Below are positions 6,095 to 12,417 of a stretch of 12,417 nucleotides of DNA, one piece after another. The position numbers were made by a program, and so were the translations under genes. The DNA is taken from the NCBI GenBank assembly GCA_023268425.1, contig JALRFN010000359.1, positions 1-12,417 on the forward strand, written 5' to 3'. This DNA comes from Burkholderiaceae bacterium (GTDB lineage Bacteria; Pseudomonadota; Gammaproteobacteria; Burkholderiales; Burkholderiaceae_C). Under the pieces are notes generated by a model. The model worked only from the letters and a program-made list of their open reading frames with translations. It was not told the DNA's origin and searched no databases. Each line of letters opens with the position of its first letter. The stretch's first letter is position 1.

Positions 6095-7726
6095 ATGTTG
6101 GGCTTGATGCAAGATCAGCCGTTGCTGATTTCGATGTTGATCAACCACGCGGAGCGCCACCACGCCGACGCTGAAATCATTTCGCGCCGGGTGGAAGGCG
6201 ACATTCACCGCAGCAACTGGGGCGAGGTGGCCAAGCGCGCCCGCCAAATCGCCAACGCCCTGGGCGGCGAAAACCTGGCTTTTGGCGACCGCGTGGCCAC
6301 GCTGGCGTGGAACAGCTACCGCCACCTCGAACTGTATTTCGGCATCAGCGGCTCAGGCCACGTCTTGCACACGCTGAACCCGCGCCTGCACCCCGACCAA
6401 TTGAGCTGGATCGTCAACCATGCGGAAGACCAAGTCCTGTTGTTTGACATGAGCTTCCTGCCCCTGGTGCAAGCCGTGCACGCCAAGTGCCCCACGGTCA
6501 AAAAGTGGATCGCACTGTGCGACGCCGAGGCCTTGCCCGCCGACAGCGGCATCCCCGGCTTGGTCGCTTACGAAGCCTGGATCGGCGCCCAAAGCACCGA
6601 CTACACGTGGCCACAGTTTGACGAGCGCAGCGCTTCCAGCATGTGCTACACCAGCGGCACCACTGGCAACCCCAAGGGCGTGGTGTACAGCCACCGCTCC
6701 ACGCTGCTGCACGCTTGGGCCGCGGCCGCGCCCGATTGCTTGAACATGAGCAGCCGCGACAGCATCTTGCCGGTCGTGCCGATGTTCCACGCCAACGCCT
6801 GGGCCATTCCCTACACCGCCGCGGCGGTGGGCGCCAAGCTGGTGTTCCCGGGCGGCGCCTTGGATGGCAAATCGGTTTACGACTTGATCGAGCAAGAGGG
6901 CGTGACCATGGCCGCCGGCGTGCCCACGGTCTGGCAAATGATGTTGGGCCACATGGAGGCCAATGGCTTGCGCTTCTCCACGCTCAAGAACACGGTGATC
7001 GGCGGCTCGGCCTGCCCGCCGGCCATGCTCAACACCTTCGTCGACATTTACGGCGTGGACGTGCTGCACGCTTGGGGCATGACCGAAATGTCGCCACTGG
7101 GCACGGTTTGCGTGCTCAAGGGCAACCAAGCGGGCTTGGACGCCGACGCGCAGCGTGCTGTGCGCTTGAAACAAGGCCGCGCCGTGTTTGGCGTGGACAT
7201 GAAAATCGTCGACCCCGAAAGCGGCGCCGAGCTGCCCTGGGACGGCAAGACCTATGGCGATTTGCTGGTCAAAGGCCCCTGGATCACCCAAGGTTATTTC
7301 AAGCTGGACAACAGCAATTTGCTGGTGGACGGTTGGTTCCACACCGGCGACGTGGCCACCATCGACCCCGATGGCTTCATGCAAATCACCGACCGCAGCA
7401 AAGACGTCATCAAATCGGGCGGCGAGTGGATCAGCTCGATTGACGTCGAGAACATCGCCATGGCCCACCCCGCCGTGGCCATGGCCGCGTGCATCGGCAT
7501 GCCCCACCCCAAGTGGGACGAGCGCCCCATCGTCGTGGTGGTCAAAAAGCCCGGCGCCGAGGTCAGCCGCGAAGACATCTTGGCCTTTTTTGACGACAAA
7601 ACCGCCAAGTGGCAAATCCCTGACGACGTGGTGTTTGTGGACGCCATCCCGCTGGGCGCCACCGGCAAGATGCAAAAAATGGCTTTGCGCGAACAGCTCA
7701 AAGACTACAAGCTGCCGGGCCTCTGA
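6095..7726 (+). CDS. Fatty-acyl-CoA ligase, AlkK/DmdB-like (AMP-forming)
   Basis: Activates a carboxylic acid with ATP to an acyl-adenylate and then to the CoA thioester in the cytoplasm. The 543-residue protein from the ATG at 6095 has the complete adenylate-forming set: P-loop YTSGTTGNPKG (185-195), AWGMTEMSP (326-334), WFHTGDV (414-420), DRSKDVIKSGGEWIS (433-447), and the C-terminal catalytic lysine in GATGKMQK (K525). Length and the HTLNPRLHPDQLSWI segment (92-106) fit the group containing medium-chain ligase AlkK, plant-type AAE proteins and 3-methylthiopropionyl-CoA ligase DmdB. The exact acid cannot be told, and medium- to long-chain fatty acids are the default. An excellent ribosome site precedes it, and a 24-bp palindrome and a terminator-like hairpin lie in the leader, so it is probably a regulated single-gene unit. 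It is not closely similar to the other ligase of this window. Confidence 0.92.
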   Translation: MLGLMQDQPLLISMLINHAERHHADAEIISRRVEGDIHRSNWGEVAKRARQIANALGGENLAFGDRVATLAWNSYRHLELYFGISGSGHVLHTLNPRLHPDQLSWIVNHAEDQVLLFDMSFLPLVQAVHAKCPTVKKWIALCDAEALPADSGIPGLVAYEAWIGAQSTDYTWPQFDERSASSMCYTSGTTGNPKGVVYSHRSTLLHAWAAAAPDCLNMSSRDSILPVVPMFHANAWAIPYTAAAVGAKLVFPGGALDGKSVYDLIEQEGVTMAAGVPTVWQMMLGHMEANGLRFSTLKNTVIGGSACPPAMLNTFVDIYGVDVLHAWGMTEMSPLGTVCVLKGNQAGLDADAQRAVRLKQGRAVFGVDMKIVDPESGAELPWDGKTYGDLLVKGPWITQGYFKLDNSNLLVDGWFHTGDVATIDPDGFMQITDRSKDVIKSGGEWISSIDVENIAMAHPAVAMAACIGMPHPKWDERPIVVVVKKPGAEVSREDILAFFDDKTAKWQIPDDVVFVDAIPLGATGKMQKMALREQLKDYKLPGL

Positions 7727-7747
7727 AGCCCCTGTGCGCTGCAGTGG

Positions 7748-7775
7748 CGGACACGCCACGGCAGGCGCCTAAAAT
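7748..7775 (+). promoter_or_regulatory. Possible purC promoter
   Basis: A CGGACA box (7748-7753, four of six to the sigma-70 -35 consensus) is separated by 16 bp from TAAAAT (7770-7775, five of six to the -10 consensus). It would start transcription near 7782, some 80 bases before the purC ATG and upstream of the hairpin at 7799-7823. A 6-bp hairpin (GTGGCG/CGCCAC, 7744-7759) overlaps the -35 box. This is visual matching only. Confidence 0.4.
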
Positions 7776-7798
7776 CGGGGCCTTGACGCGCCTCGCTC

Positions 7799-7830
7799 AA
7801 CGGCACCCCTGCAGGGTGCCGTTTGGTTTT
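7799..7830 (+). terminator. Intrinsic terminator-like hairpin between the ligase and purC
   Basis: AACGGCACCC (7799-7808) pairs with GGGTGCCGTT (7814-7823) in a perfect 10-bp stem around a 5-base loop. It is followed by TGGTTTT, so there are T residues in and after the stem. It lies 72 bases after the ligase stop and 41 before the purC ATG. The simplest reading is the end of the ligase transcript. If the TAAAAT box at 7770 is the purC promoter, however, the hairpin falls inside the purC leader. Confidence 0.65.
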
Positions 7831-7864
7831 GCGGAGGCTCCACCCGCCTGGACCCGGACACACC

Positions 7865-8752
7865 ATGACCCAAGCCCTGCACACCTCCGACTTGCACTCG
7901 CTGCCGCTGCTGGCTCGCGGCAAAGTGCGCGACAACTACGCGGTGGGCGATGACCGCATCTTGATGCTCGCCTCTGACCGCATCAGCGCCTACGACGTGA
8001 TCATGAGCCAACCCATTCCGGGCAAAGGTCAGTTGCTCACGCAAATGGCGCTGTATTGGTTCGAGCAACTGAAAGACATTTGCCCCAACCACCTCACCGG
8101 CGAGGAGCCCACCAGCGTGGTCGCGGCCGATGAAGTCGACCAGGTGCGCGGCCGCGCCATGCTGGTCAAGCGCTTGCGGCCCATCCCGGTTGAAGCCGTG
8201 GTGCGCGGCTACCTGGCCGGCAGCGGCTGGATGGAGTACCAACAAAGCCAATCGGTCTGCGGCGTGACTTTGCCTGCGGGCTTGAACAACGCCAGCCAAT
8301 TGCCTGCGCCCATCTTCACGCCCGCAGCCAAAGCCGAAGTCGGCGAGCACGATGAAAACATCAGCTTTGAACGCACGGTCGAGATGATTGGCCAAGACCT
8401 GGCCGAGCGCATCCGCGACATCAGCATTCGGCTCTACCAAACCGCGGCTGAAATCGCCTTGAAGCGCGGCATCATCATCGCGGACACCAAGTTTGAATTT
8501 GGCTTGGACGCCCAAGACAACTTGGTCTTGATGGACGAGGTCTTGACCCCCGACTCGTCGCGCTACTGGCCCGCCGACCAATACCAAGAGGGCAGCAACC
8601 CGCCCAGTTTCGACAAGCAGTTTTTGCGCGACTGGTTGAGTGCCCAGCCTTGGGACAAGACACCCCCCGCGCCCACCCTGCCCGCTGAAGTCATTGCGCA
8701 AACCAGCGCCAAATACCAAGAAGCCTTGCAGCGCGTCACCGGTCAAGCCTGA
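7865..8752 (+). CDS. purC: SAICAR synthase (phosphoribosylaminoimidazole-succinocarboxamide synthase)
   Basis: Catalyses the ATP-dependent joining of aspartate to CAIR, giving SAICAR in de novo purine synthesis (cytoplasm). The 295-residue protein matches the longer, yeast Ade1-like form, not the roughly 240-residue E. coli form. It shows GKVRDNY (19-25, nucleotide-binding loop), SDRISAYDVIM (37-47), the family signature PIPVEAVVRGYLAGSGW (106-122), IADTKFEFG (205-213), and DEVLTPDSSRYWP (224-236). The ATG at 7865 was chosen. The frame opens further to a TTG at 7823, but that lies in the terminator hairpin and the added residues do not fit the family. Only a weak GGA is seen before the ATG. 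purU follows after 29 bp on the same strand, so the two are probably cotranscribed. Confidence 0.96.
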   Translation: MTQALHTSDLHSLPLLARGKVRDNYAVGDDRILMLASDRISAYDVIMSQPIPGKGQLLTQMALYWFEQLKDICPNHLTGEEPTSVVAADEVDQVRGRAMLVKRLRPIPVEAVVRGYLAGSGWMEYQQSQSVCGVTLPAGLNNASQLPAPIFTPAAKAEVGEHDENISFERTVEMIGQDLAERIRDISIRLYQTAAEIALKRGIIIADTKFEFGLDAQDNLVLMDEVLTPDSSRYWPADQYQEGSNPPSFDKQFLRDWLSAQPWDKTPPAPTLPAEVIAQTSAKYQEALQRVTGQA

Positions 8753-8781
8753 ACCCGCGCGCCCACACCCAGACAAACCCC

Positions 8782-9633
8782 ATGAGCACCCCCAGCTACA
8801 TCCTGACCCTCTCTTGTCCTGACCAGCCCGGCATCGTGCACGCCGTCACGGGCTTGCTGCTGCAACAAGGCGCCAACGTCGAAGAAGCCGCGCAGTTCAA
8901 CGACCACGGCACGGGCTTGTTTTTCATGCGCGTGCAATTCGCTTGCAGCTCAAGCGACCAAGCACAGTTGCAAACCGCTTTGGACCAACTCGCCACGCAG
9001 TGGCAAATGAACCTGGACTTGCACGCCGCCGAGGCCTTGATGCCCACGGTCATCATGGTCAGCCAACAAGGCCATTGCCTGAACGACTTGCTGTTTCGCG
9101 TCAAAAGCGGCCTGCTGCCGCTGGACATCCGCGCCATCATCAGCAACCACCGCGACTTCTACCAACTCGCGGCCAGCTACAACATCCCCTTCCACCACCT
9201 GCCCGTGACGGCTGCCACCAAGGCCCAAGTCGAGGCCAAGCAGTTGGAAATCATCCAAGCCGAAGGCGCCGAACTGGTGGTGCTGGCGCGCTACATGCAA
9301 ATCCTCTCGGACGACATGTGCCGCGCCTTGAGCGGCAAAGCCATCAACATCCACCACAGCTTCTTGCCCAGCTTCAAAGGCGCCAAGCCCTACTACCAAG
9401 CGCATGACCGAGGGGTGAAGCTGATTGGCGCGACCGCGCACTACGTCACCGCCGACTTGGACGAAGGCCCCATCATTGAGCAAGACGTGGCCCGCGTCGA
9501 CCACGCGCAAGGCGTGGACGCGCTGACCGCGATCGGCCGCGACACCGAAAGCCAAGTCCTGGCCCGCGCCGTCAAATGGCACAGCGAGCACCGCGTGCGC
9601 TTGAACGGCCACCGCACGGTGGTGTTCAAGTGA
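8782..9633 (+). CDS. purU: Formyltetrahydrofolate deformylase
   Basis: Hydrolyses 10-formyltetrahydrofolate to tetrahydrofolate and formate, balancing one-carbon pools and supplying formate for PurT-type purine synthesis. The 283-residue length is normal. The N-terminal ACT domain (about 5-80) begins with YILTLSCPDQPGIVHAVTGLL-type sequence and shows the Asp-x-Pro-Gly turn (D14-G17). The C-terminal formyltransferase-like domain (about 88-275) has the active-site block NIHHSFLPSFKGAKPYY (189-205), giving N189 and H191, and AHYVTADLDEGPIIEQD (219-235), where H220 and D227 match the catalytic His/Asp of GAR transformylase. The ACT domain separates it from PurN and from methionyl-tRNA formyltransferase. 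It lies 29 bp behind purC with no clear ribosome site and converges on the ligase gene at 9668. Confidence 0.96.
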   Translation: MSTPSYILTLSCPDQPGIVHAVTGLLLQQGANVEEAAQFNDHGTGLFFMRVQFACSSSDQAQLQTALDQLATQWQMNLDLHAAEALMPTVIMVSQQGHCLNDLLFRVKSGLLPLDIRAIISNHRDFYQLAASYNIPFHHLPVTAATKAQVEAKQLEIIQAEGAELVVLARYMQILSDDMCRALSGKAINIHHSFLPSFKGAKPYYQAHDRGVKLIGATAHYVTADLDEGPIIEQDVARVDHAQGVDALTAIGRDTESQVLARAVKWHSEHRVRLNGHRTVVFK

Positions 9634-9634
9634 T

Positions 9635-9660
9635 CCCAGGGGCCACAGGCCTTGGCTGGG
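9635..9660. terminator. Compact inverted repeat between convergent genes, possible bidirectional terminator
   Basis: The 34-base gap between the purU stop and the convergent ligase stop is almost filled by CCCAG (9635-9639) pairing with CTGGG (9656-9660). Inside it GGCC (9641-9644) pairs with GGCC (9648-9651) around a 3-base ACA loop, with an asymmetric internal bulge. No real T tract follows on either strand, so intrinsic termination is only a possibility, suggested by the convergent position. Confidence 0.35.
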
Positions 9661-9667
9661 CGCTTGT

Positions 9668-11338
9668 TCAGCGCCTTGACGTGTCCTCGGCCTCTTGCAA
9701 CTGACGCCACATGATCTTGCCCGAACCCGACTTGGGCAAGGCCTGCACAAACGCCACCACGCGGGGGATTTTGTAGGCCGCCATGTGCTCGCGCGCCCAA
9801 GCGATCAAGTCCGCTTCGCTCAAAACCGCGCCCGCTTTCAAGACCACCACCGCTTTGACGGTTTCGCCGCGCTTGGGGTCTTGCGTGCCGATCACACAGG
9901 CCTCTTGAATCGCCTCGTGGTGGTAAAGCAAGGCCTCGACCTCAGCGGGCCAAACCTTGTAGCCTGAGGCGTTGATCATGCGCTTCAAGCGATCGGCCAT
10001 GGTGAAGTAGCCGTCAGCGTCGACGTAGCCAATGTCGCCCGTGCGAAAGTAGCGCTGCCCGCCCAGCTCGATGGCAGCGGCCTCGGTGGCCTCAGGCAGT
10101 TGCCAGTAGCCGCTGAACAGCGACGGGCAACGGGTGACCAACTCGCCGTGTTCGCCCTGTGGCAGTTCACGCGTGGGCTCATCCACCGCGACCACGCGGG
10201 TGTCCACGCCAAAGACTGGAATGCCCAGACACTGGCGCCGTTCTCCGCCCGGCGGATTCAAGTGGATGGCGCCACACACCTCGGTCAGCCCCCAGCCCTC
10301 TTGGTAGGTCAAACCCGTCAAGGCGTGCAAGCGCTGCGCGACGGCAGCGGGCATGGCCGTGCCGCCGCCACCGATGTAAACCATGCTGGAGAAATCGCGC
10401 TGCTCGACGCCGGGCAATGCCAGCAAGTCGGCCACCATGGTCGGGATGTTGGTCCAGTGCGTGACCTGCTGCTGCGCGATCAAAGTGGCCGCCGCTTCGC
10501 GGTCCCAGCGTGGCAACAACGCGATGCTCGCCCCCACCGCCAAGGGCACGTGCATGGAGCCCACCATGCCCGTGATGTGAAAGTAAGGCGCCGTGGCCAA
10601 GGCCACCGCATCGGCGCTCCAACGGTTCCACACGACCAGGCTCCAAATCGCCGCTTGCAGGGCGCGGTGGCTCAGCATGCAGCCCTTGGGGTGGCCTGTG
10701 GTGCCCGAGGTGTAGGCCAAGACCGCCAGGTCTTCACCCCCACGCACGACACACGGCATGGGTGAAGCGCGCAGCGCATCGGCCCAAAGGCTGAGGCCCG
10801 GTGCGTCCAAGGCTTGAACGGGCGCGGCGATCTCTGCGGGCACGGCGGCCTGCGGCTGTGCGGGCAAGTCGCTGGCGTAGGCGGCGACGACCACGTGGCG
10901 CAACAGCCCCTCGGATAGCAAGGGCTGCAGCCGTGGCCACAACTCCTGCGCCACCAGCGCCACGCGCGCGCCACTGTCTCGCGCCATCCAACGCAGCTCA
11001 TCAGGCATGTTCATGGGGTTGACGGGCACCACCACCCCGCCCGCGTGCATGACCGCGTAACAGGCCACGATGAAGATGGCGCTGTTTTGCATGTCCAAGA
11101 GCACACGATCACCGGGCTGCACGCCTCGCGCATGCAGGTGCGCCGCCAAGCGGCTCACGCGCTGGGCCAAGTTCGCGTAGCTGATGTCCTGGCCATAAAA
11201 ACGCACGGCGGTGCGTTGGGGATAGCGCCGCGCAGAAACCACCAGGTTATCGGCCAAGCCAGTCTCGGGCACCGTCAGTTGGCGCGGCGTCCAGGCTGGC
11301 CACGCGGCATCGTGCAATCGTGCAGCCATGTTCAACAT
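9668..11338 (-). CDS. AMP-forming acyl-CoA ligase (second, distinct from the one at 6095)
   Basis: Forms an acyl-adenylate and then the acyl-CoA. Counted from the ATG at 11338-11336 (556 residues), it has P-loop YTSGTTGHPKG (209-219), APYFHITGM (250-258), QEGWGLTE (346-353), RTGDIGY (432-438), DRLKRMINASGYKVWPAEVE (449-468) and the catalytic lysine K541 in SGSGKIMWRQ. It is a complete ANL enzyme of the long-chain-fatty-acid/aryl-acid ligase type with unknown substrate. The frame continues upstream to 11542, but that part lies inside the dehydrogenase gene and is an arginine-rich shadow, so it was not used. A second ATG at 11329 has a better-spaced GGGG ribosome site and is a real alternative (553 residues). 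The start at 11338 overlaps the dehydrogenase stop by 7 bases, so the two are cotranscribed and probably share a substrate pathway. Confidence 0.9.
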   Translation of the reverse strand: MLNMAARLHDAAWPAWTPRQLTVPETGLADNLVVSARRYPQRTAVRFYGQDISYANLAQRVSRLAAHLHARGVQPGDRVLLDMQNSAIFIVACYAVMHAGGVVVPVNPMNMPDELRWMARDSGARVALVAQELWPRLQPLLSEGLLRHVVVAAYASDLPAQPQAAVPAEIAAPVQALDAPGLSLWADALRASPMPCVVRGGEDLAVLAYTSGTTGHPKGCMLSHRALQAAIWSLVVWNRWSADAVALATAPYFHITGMVGSMHVPLAVGASIALLPRWDREAAATLIAQQQVTHWTNIPTMVADLLALPGVEQRDFSSMVYIGGGGTAMPAAVAQRLHALTGLTYQEGWGLTEVCGAIHLNPPGGERRQCLGIPVFGVDTRVVAVDEPTRELPQGEHGELVTRCPSLFSGYWQLPEATEAAAIELGGQRYFRTGDIGYVDADGYFTMADRLKRMINASGYKVWPAEVEALLYHHEAIQEACVIGTQDPKRGETVKAVVVLKAGAVLSEADLIAWAREHMAAYKIPRVVAFVQALPKSGSGKIMWRQLQEAEDTSRR

Positions 11339-12417
11339 CCCCGGGTGATGGGCGGGTGTGCCGGTTTTTTGCGCAGCCCCAGCCGGGCCAACTCCAACTT
11401 GGCCAACGCTTGGCGGTGCACCTCGTCTGGCCCGTCGGCCAAACGCAAGGTGCGCTGATCGGCGTAGGCGTAGGCCAGTGGAAAGTCGTCGCTGACGCCT
11501 GCGCCCCCATGCGCTTGGATGGCCCAGTCGATGACTTGGCACGCCATGCTGGGGGCAACGACTTTGATCATGGCGATTTCGGCTTGCGCGGTTTTGTTGC
11601 CCACGGTGTCCATCATCCAGGCCGCCTTGAGCGTCAGCAGCCGGGCCTGCTCAATCATGCAGCGCGCCTGCGCCACGCGCTCGTGCCACACGCCTTGTTC
11701 GCTCAGTTGTTTGCCAAAAGCAGTGCGGGCGGCCAAGCGTTGGCACAGCAATTCAAAGGCGCGTTCGGCCGCGCCAATGGAGCGCATGCAATGGTGGATG
11801 CGCCCCGGGCCCAAGCGGCCTTGCGCGATTTCAAAGCCACGCCCCTCACCCAGCAAGATGTTCTCAGCGGGGACGCGCACGTTCTCCAAGAGCACCTCCA
11901 TGTGGCCCACTGGCGCGTGCGCGTAGCCAAACACGCTCAAAGGGCGCAGCACACGCACACCGGGCGCGTTGGCGGGCACCAGAATCATGGACTGCTGGGC
12001 GTGACGCGGCGCCTCGGGATCGGTCTTGCCCATGACGATGAACAAGGCGCAATCGCTGCGGCCCGCACCCGTCGACCACCACTTGCGGCCATTGATCACG
12101 TAGTCGTCGCCGTCGCGTTCGATGCGGCATTGGATGTTGGTCGCATCGCTGGAGGCCACTTCCGGCTCGGTCATCAAGAAGGCCGAGCGGATCTCGCCCG
12201 CCAACAGCGGCTCCAACCACCGGTCCTTTTGCGCCTCGCTGGCGTAGCGGTCCAGGGTTTCCATGTTGCCGGTGTCGGGGGCCGAGCAGTTGAAGACCTC
12301 GCTGGCCCAATGCACGCGGCCCATGATTTCACACAGGGGTGCGTATTCGTAATTGCTCAAACCCTCGGGTGCACGCTCGGAGTGCGGCAAAAACAAGTTC
12401 CACAAGCCCTGCGCCTG
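11332..12417 (-). CDS. Acyl-CoA dehydrogenase, ACAD10/11-like (N-terminus outside the window)
   Basis: FAD enzyme that introduces an alpha-beta double bond into an acyl-CoA and passes electrons to ETF. The frame is open to the right edge: 361 residues are visible, about 40-50 fewer than a usual 400-410-residue family member. It begins QAQGLWNLFLP, a block typical of ACAD10/11-like proteins. Later come FLMTEPEVASSDATN (flavin-contacting region, with SSD where many relatives have GSD), NGRKWWSTGA, GRIHHCMRSIG, RTAFGKQL, IQAHGGAGVSDDFPLAYAYADQR and ADGPDEVHRQ near the C-terminus, the region that carries the catalytic acid in the superfamily. The leftmost codon that could start (TTG, 12405) is simply an internal leucine. 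It is the upstream partner of the overlapping acyl-CoA ligase. In other bacteria such dehydrogenases often neighbour an aminoglycoside-phosphotransferase-like kinase, and whether one lies to the right cannot be seen. Confidence 0.9.
   Translation of the reverse strand, partial: QAQGLWNLFLPHSERAPEGLSNYEYAPLCEIMGRVHWASEVFNCSAPDTGNMETLDRYASEAQKDRWLEPLLAGEIRSAFLMTEPEVASSDATNIQCRIERDGDDYVINGRKWWSTGAGRSDCALFIVMGKTDPEAPRHAQQSMILVPANAPGVRVLRPLSVFGYAHAPVGHMEVLLENVRVPAENILLGEGRGFEIAQGRLGPGRIHHCMRSIGAAERAFELLCQRLAARTAFGKQLSEQGVWHERVAQARCMIEQARLLTLKAAWMMDTVGNKTAQAEIAMIKVVAPSMACQVIDWAIQAHGGAGVSDDFPLAYAYADQRTLRLADGPDEVHRQALAKLELARLGLRKKPAHPPITRGC

Noticed and set aside
6353..7759. 468-codon minus-strand frame opposite the first acyl-CoA ligase
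   Set aside because: Gly/His/Val-rich antisense product without domain features; the plus strand has the full ligase motif set and a strong ribosome site.
7769..8776. 335-codon minus-strand frame opposite purC
   Set aside because: Antisense to a complete and unambiguous purC, with no motif of its own.
11339..11542. N-terminal extension of the second acyl-CoA ligase back to 11542
   Set aside because: The extra 68 residues are arginine-rich, unlike any ligase N-terminus, and lie in the coding region of the dehydrogenase in another frame.

Overview
This GC-rich window looks like chromosomal DNA of a betaproteobacterium. Burkholderiales, and probably a Comamonadaceae-like lineage, is my best guess from the protein flavour, the heavy use of TTG for leucine and CAA for glutamine, and the gene mix. 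No tool or database was used, so this placement is inference. The window is densely coded: ten genes, two of them cut by the window edges. No stretch over 300 bases lacks a gene. I see no tRNA, rRNA, CRISPR array, insertion sequence or phage gene.

Positions 1-5895 hold five minus-strand genes in one probable operon, read from right to left. They are a flippase-like membrane protein (LPG_synthase_TM/UPF0104 type), an ArnC/DPM1-like family 2 glycosyltransferase, two consecutive ArnT/PMT-like GT-C glycosyltransferases, and the first 244 residues of UDP-glucose 6-dehydrogenase (ugd). The three glycosyltransferase genes overlap. The whole resembles a lipid-linked sugar pathway: a sugar is loaded onto a polyprenyl phosphate in the cytoplasm, flipped, and then transferred outside by GT-C enzymes to lipid A, another glycan or a protein. 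The substrate is not identifiable here.

Positions 5896-6094 form a divergent intergenic region. It contains a perfect 24-bp palindrome (TetR-type operator candidate), a terminator-like hairpin with a T tract, and a strong ribosome binding site. Positions 6095-9633 carry three plus-strand genes: a fatty-acyl-CoA ligase of the AlkK/DmdB-like group, purC (SAICAR synthase) and purU (formyltetrahydrofolate deformylase). purC and purU are 29 bp apart and probably cotranscribed, linking purine synthesis to one-carbon/formate supply. A second terminator-like hairpin lies between the ligase and purC, downstream of a possible purC promoter.

Positions 9668-12417 hold a minus-strand pair converging on purU: an acyl-CoA dehydrogenase of the ACAD10/11-like group (N-terminus outside the window) and, overlapping its end by a few bases, a second and distinct acyl-CoA ligase. 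They probably form a catabolic operon that activates and oxidises a carboxylic acid.

Most genes belong to well-known families. The parts most worth a second look are the sugar-lipid module with its paired GT-C enzymes, the regulatory DNA in front of the two plus-strand transcription units, and the ACAD/ligase operon.
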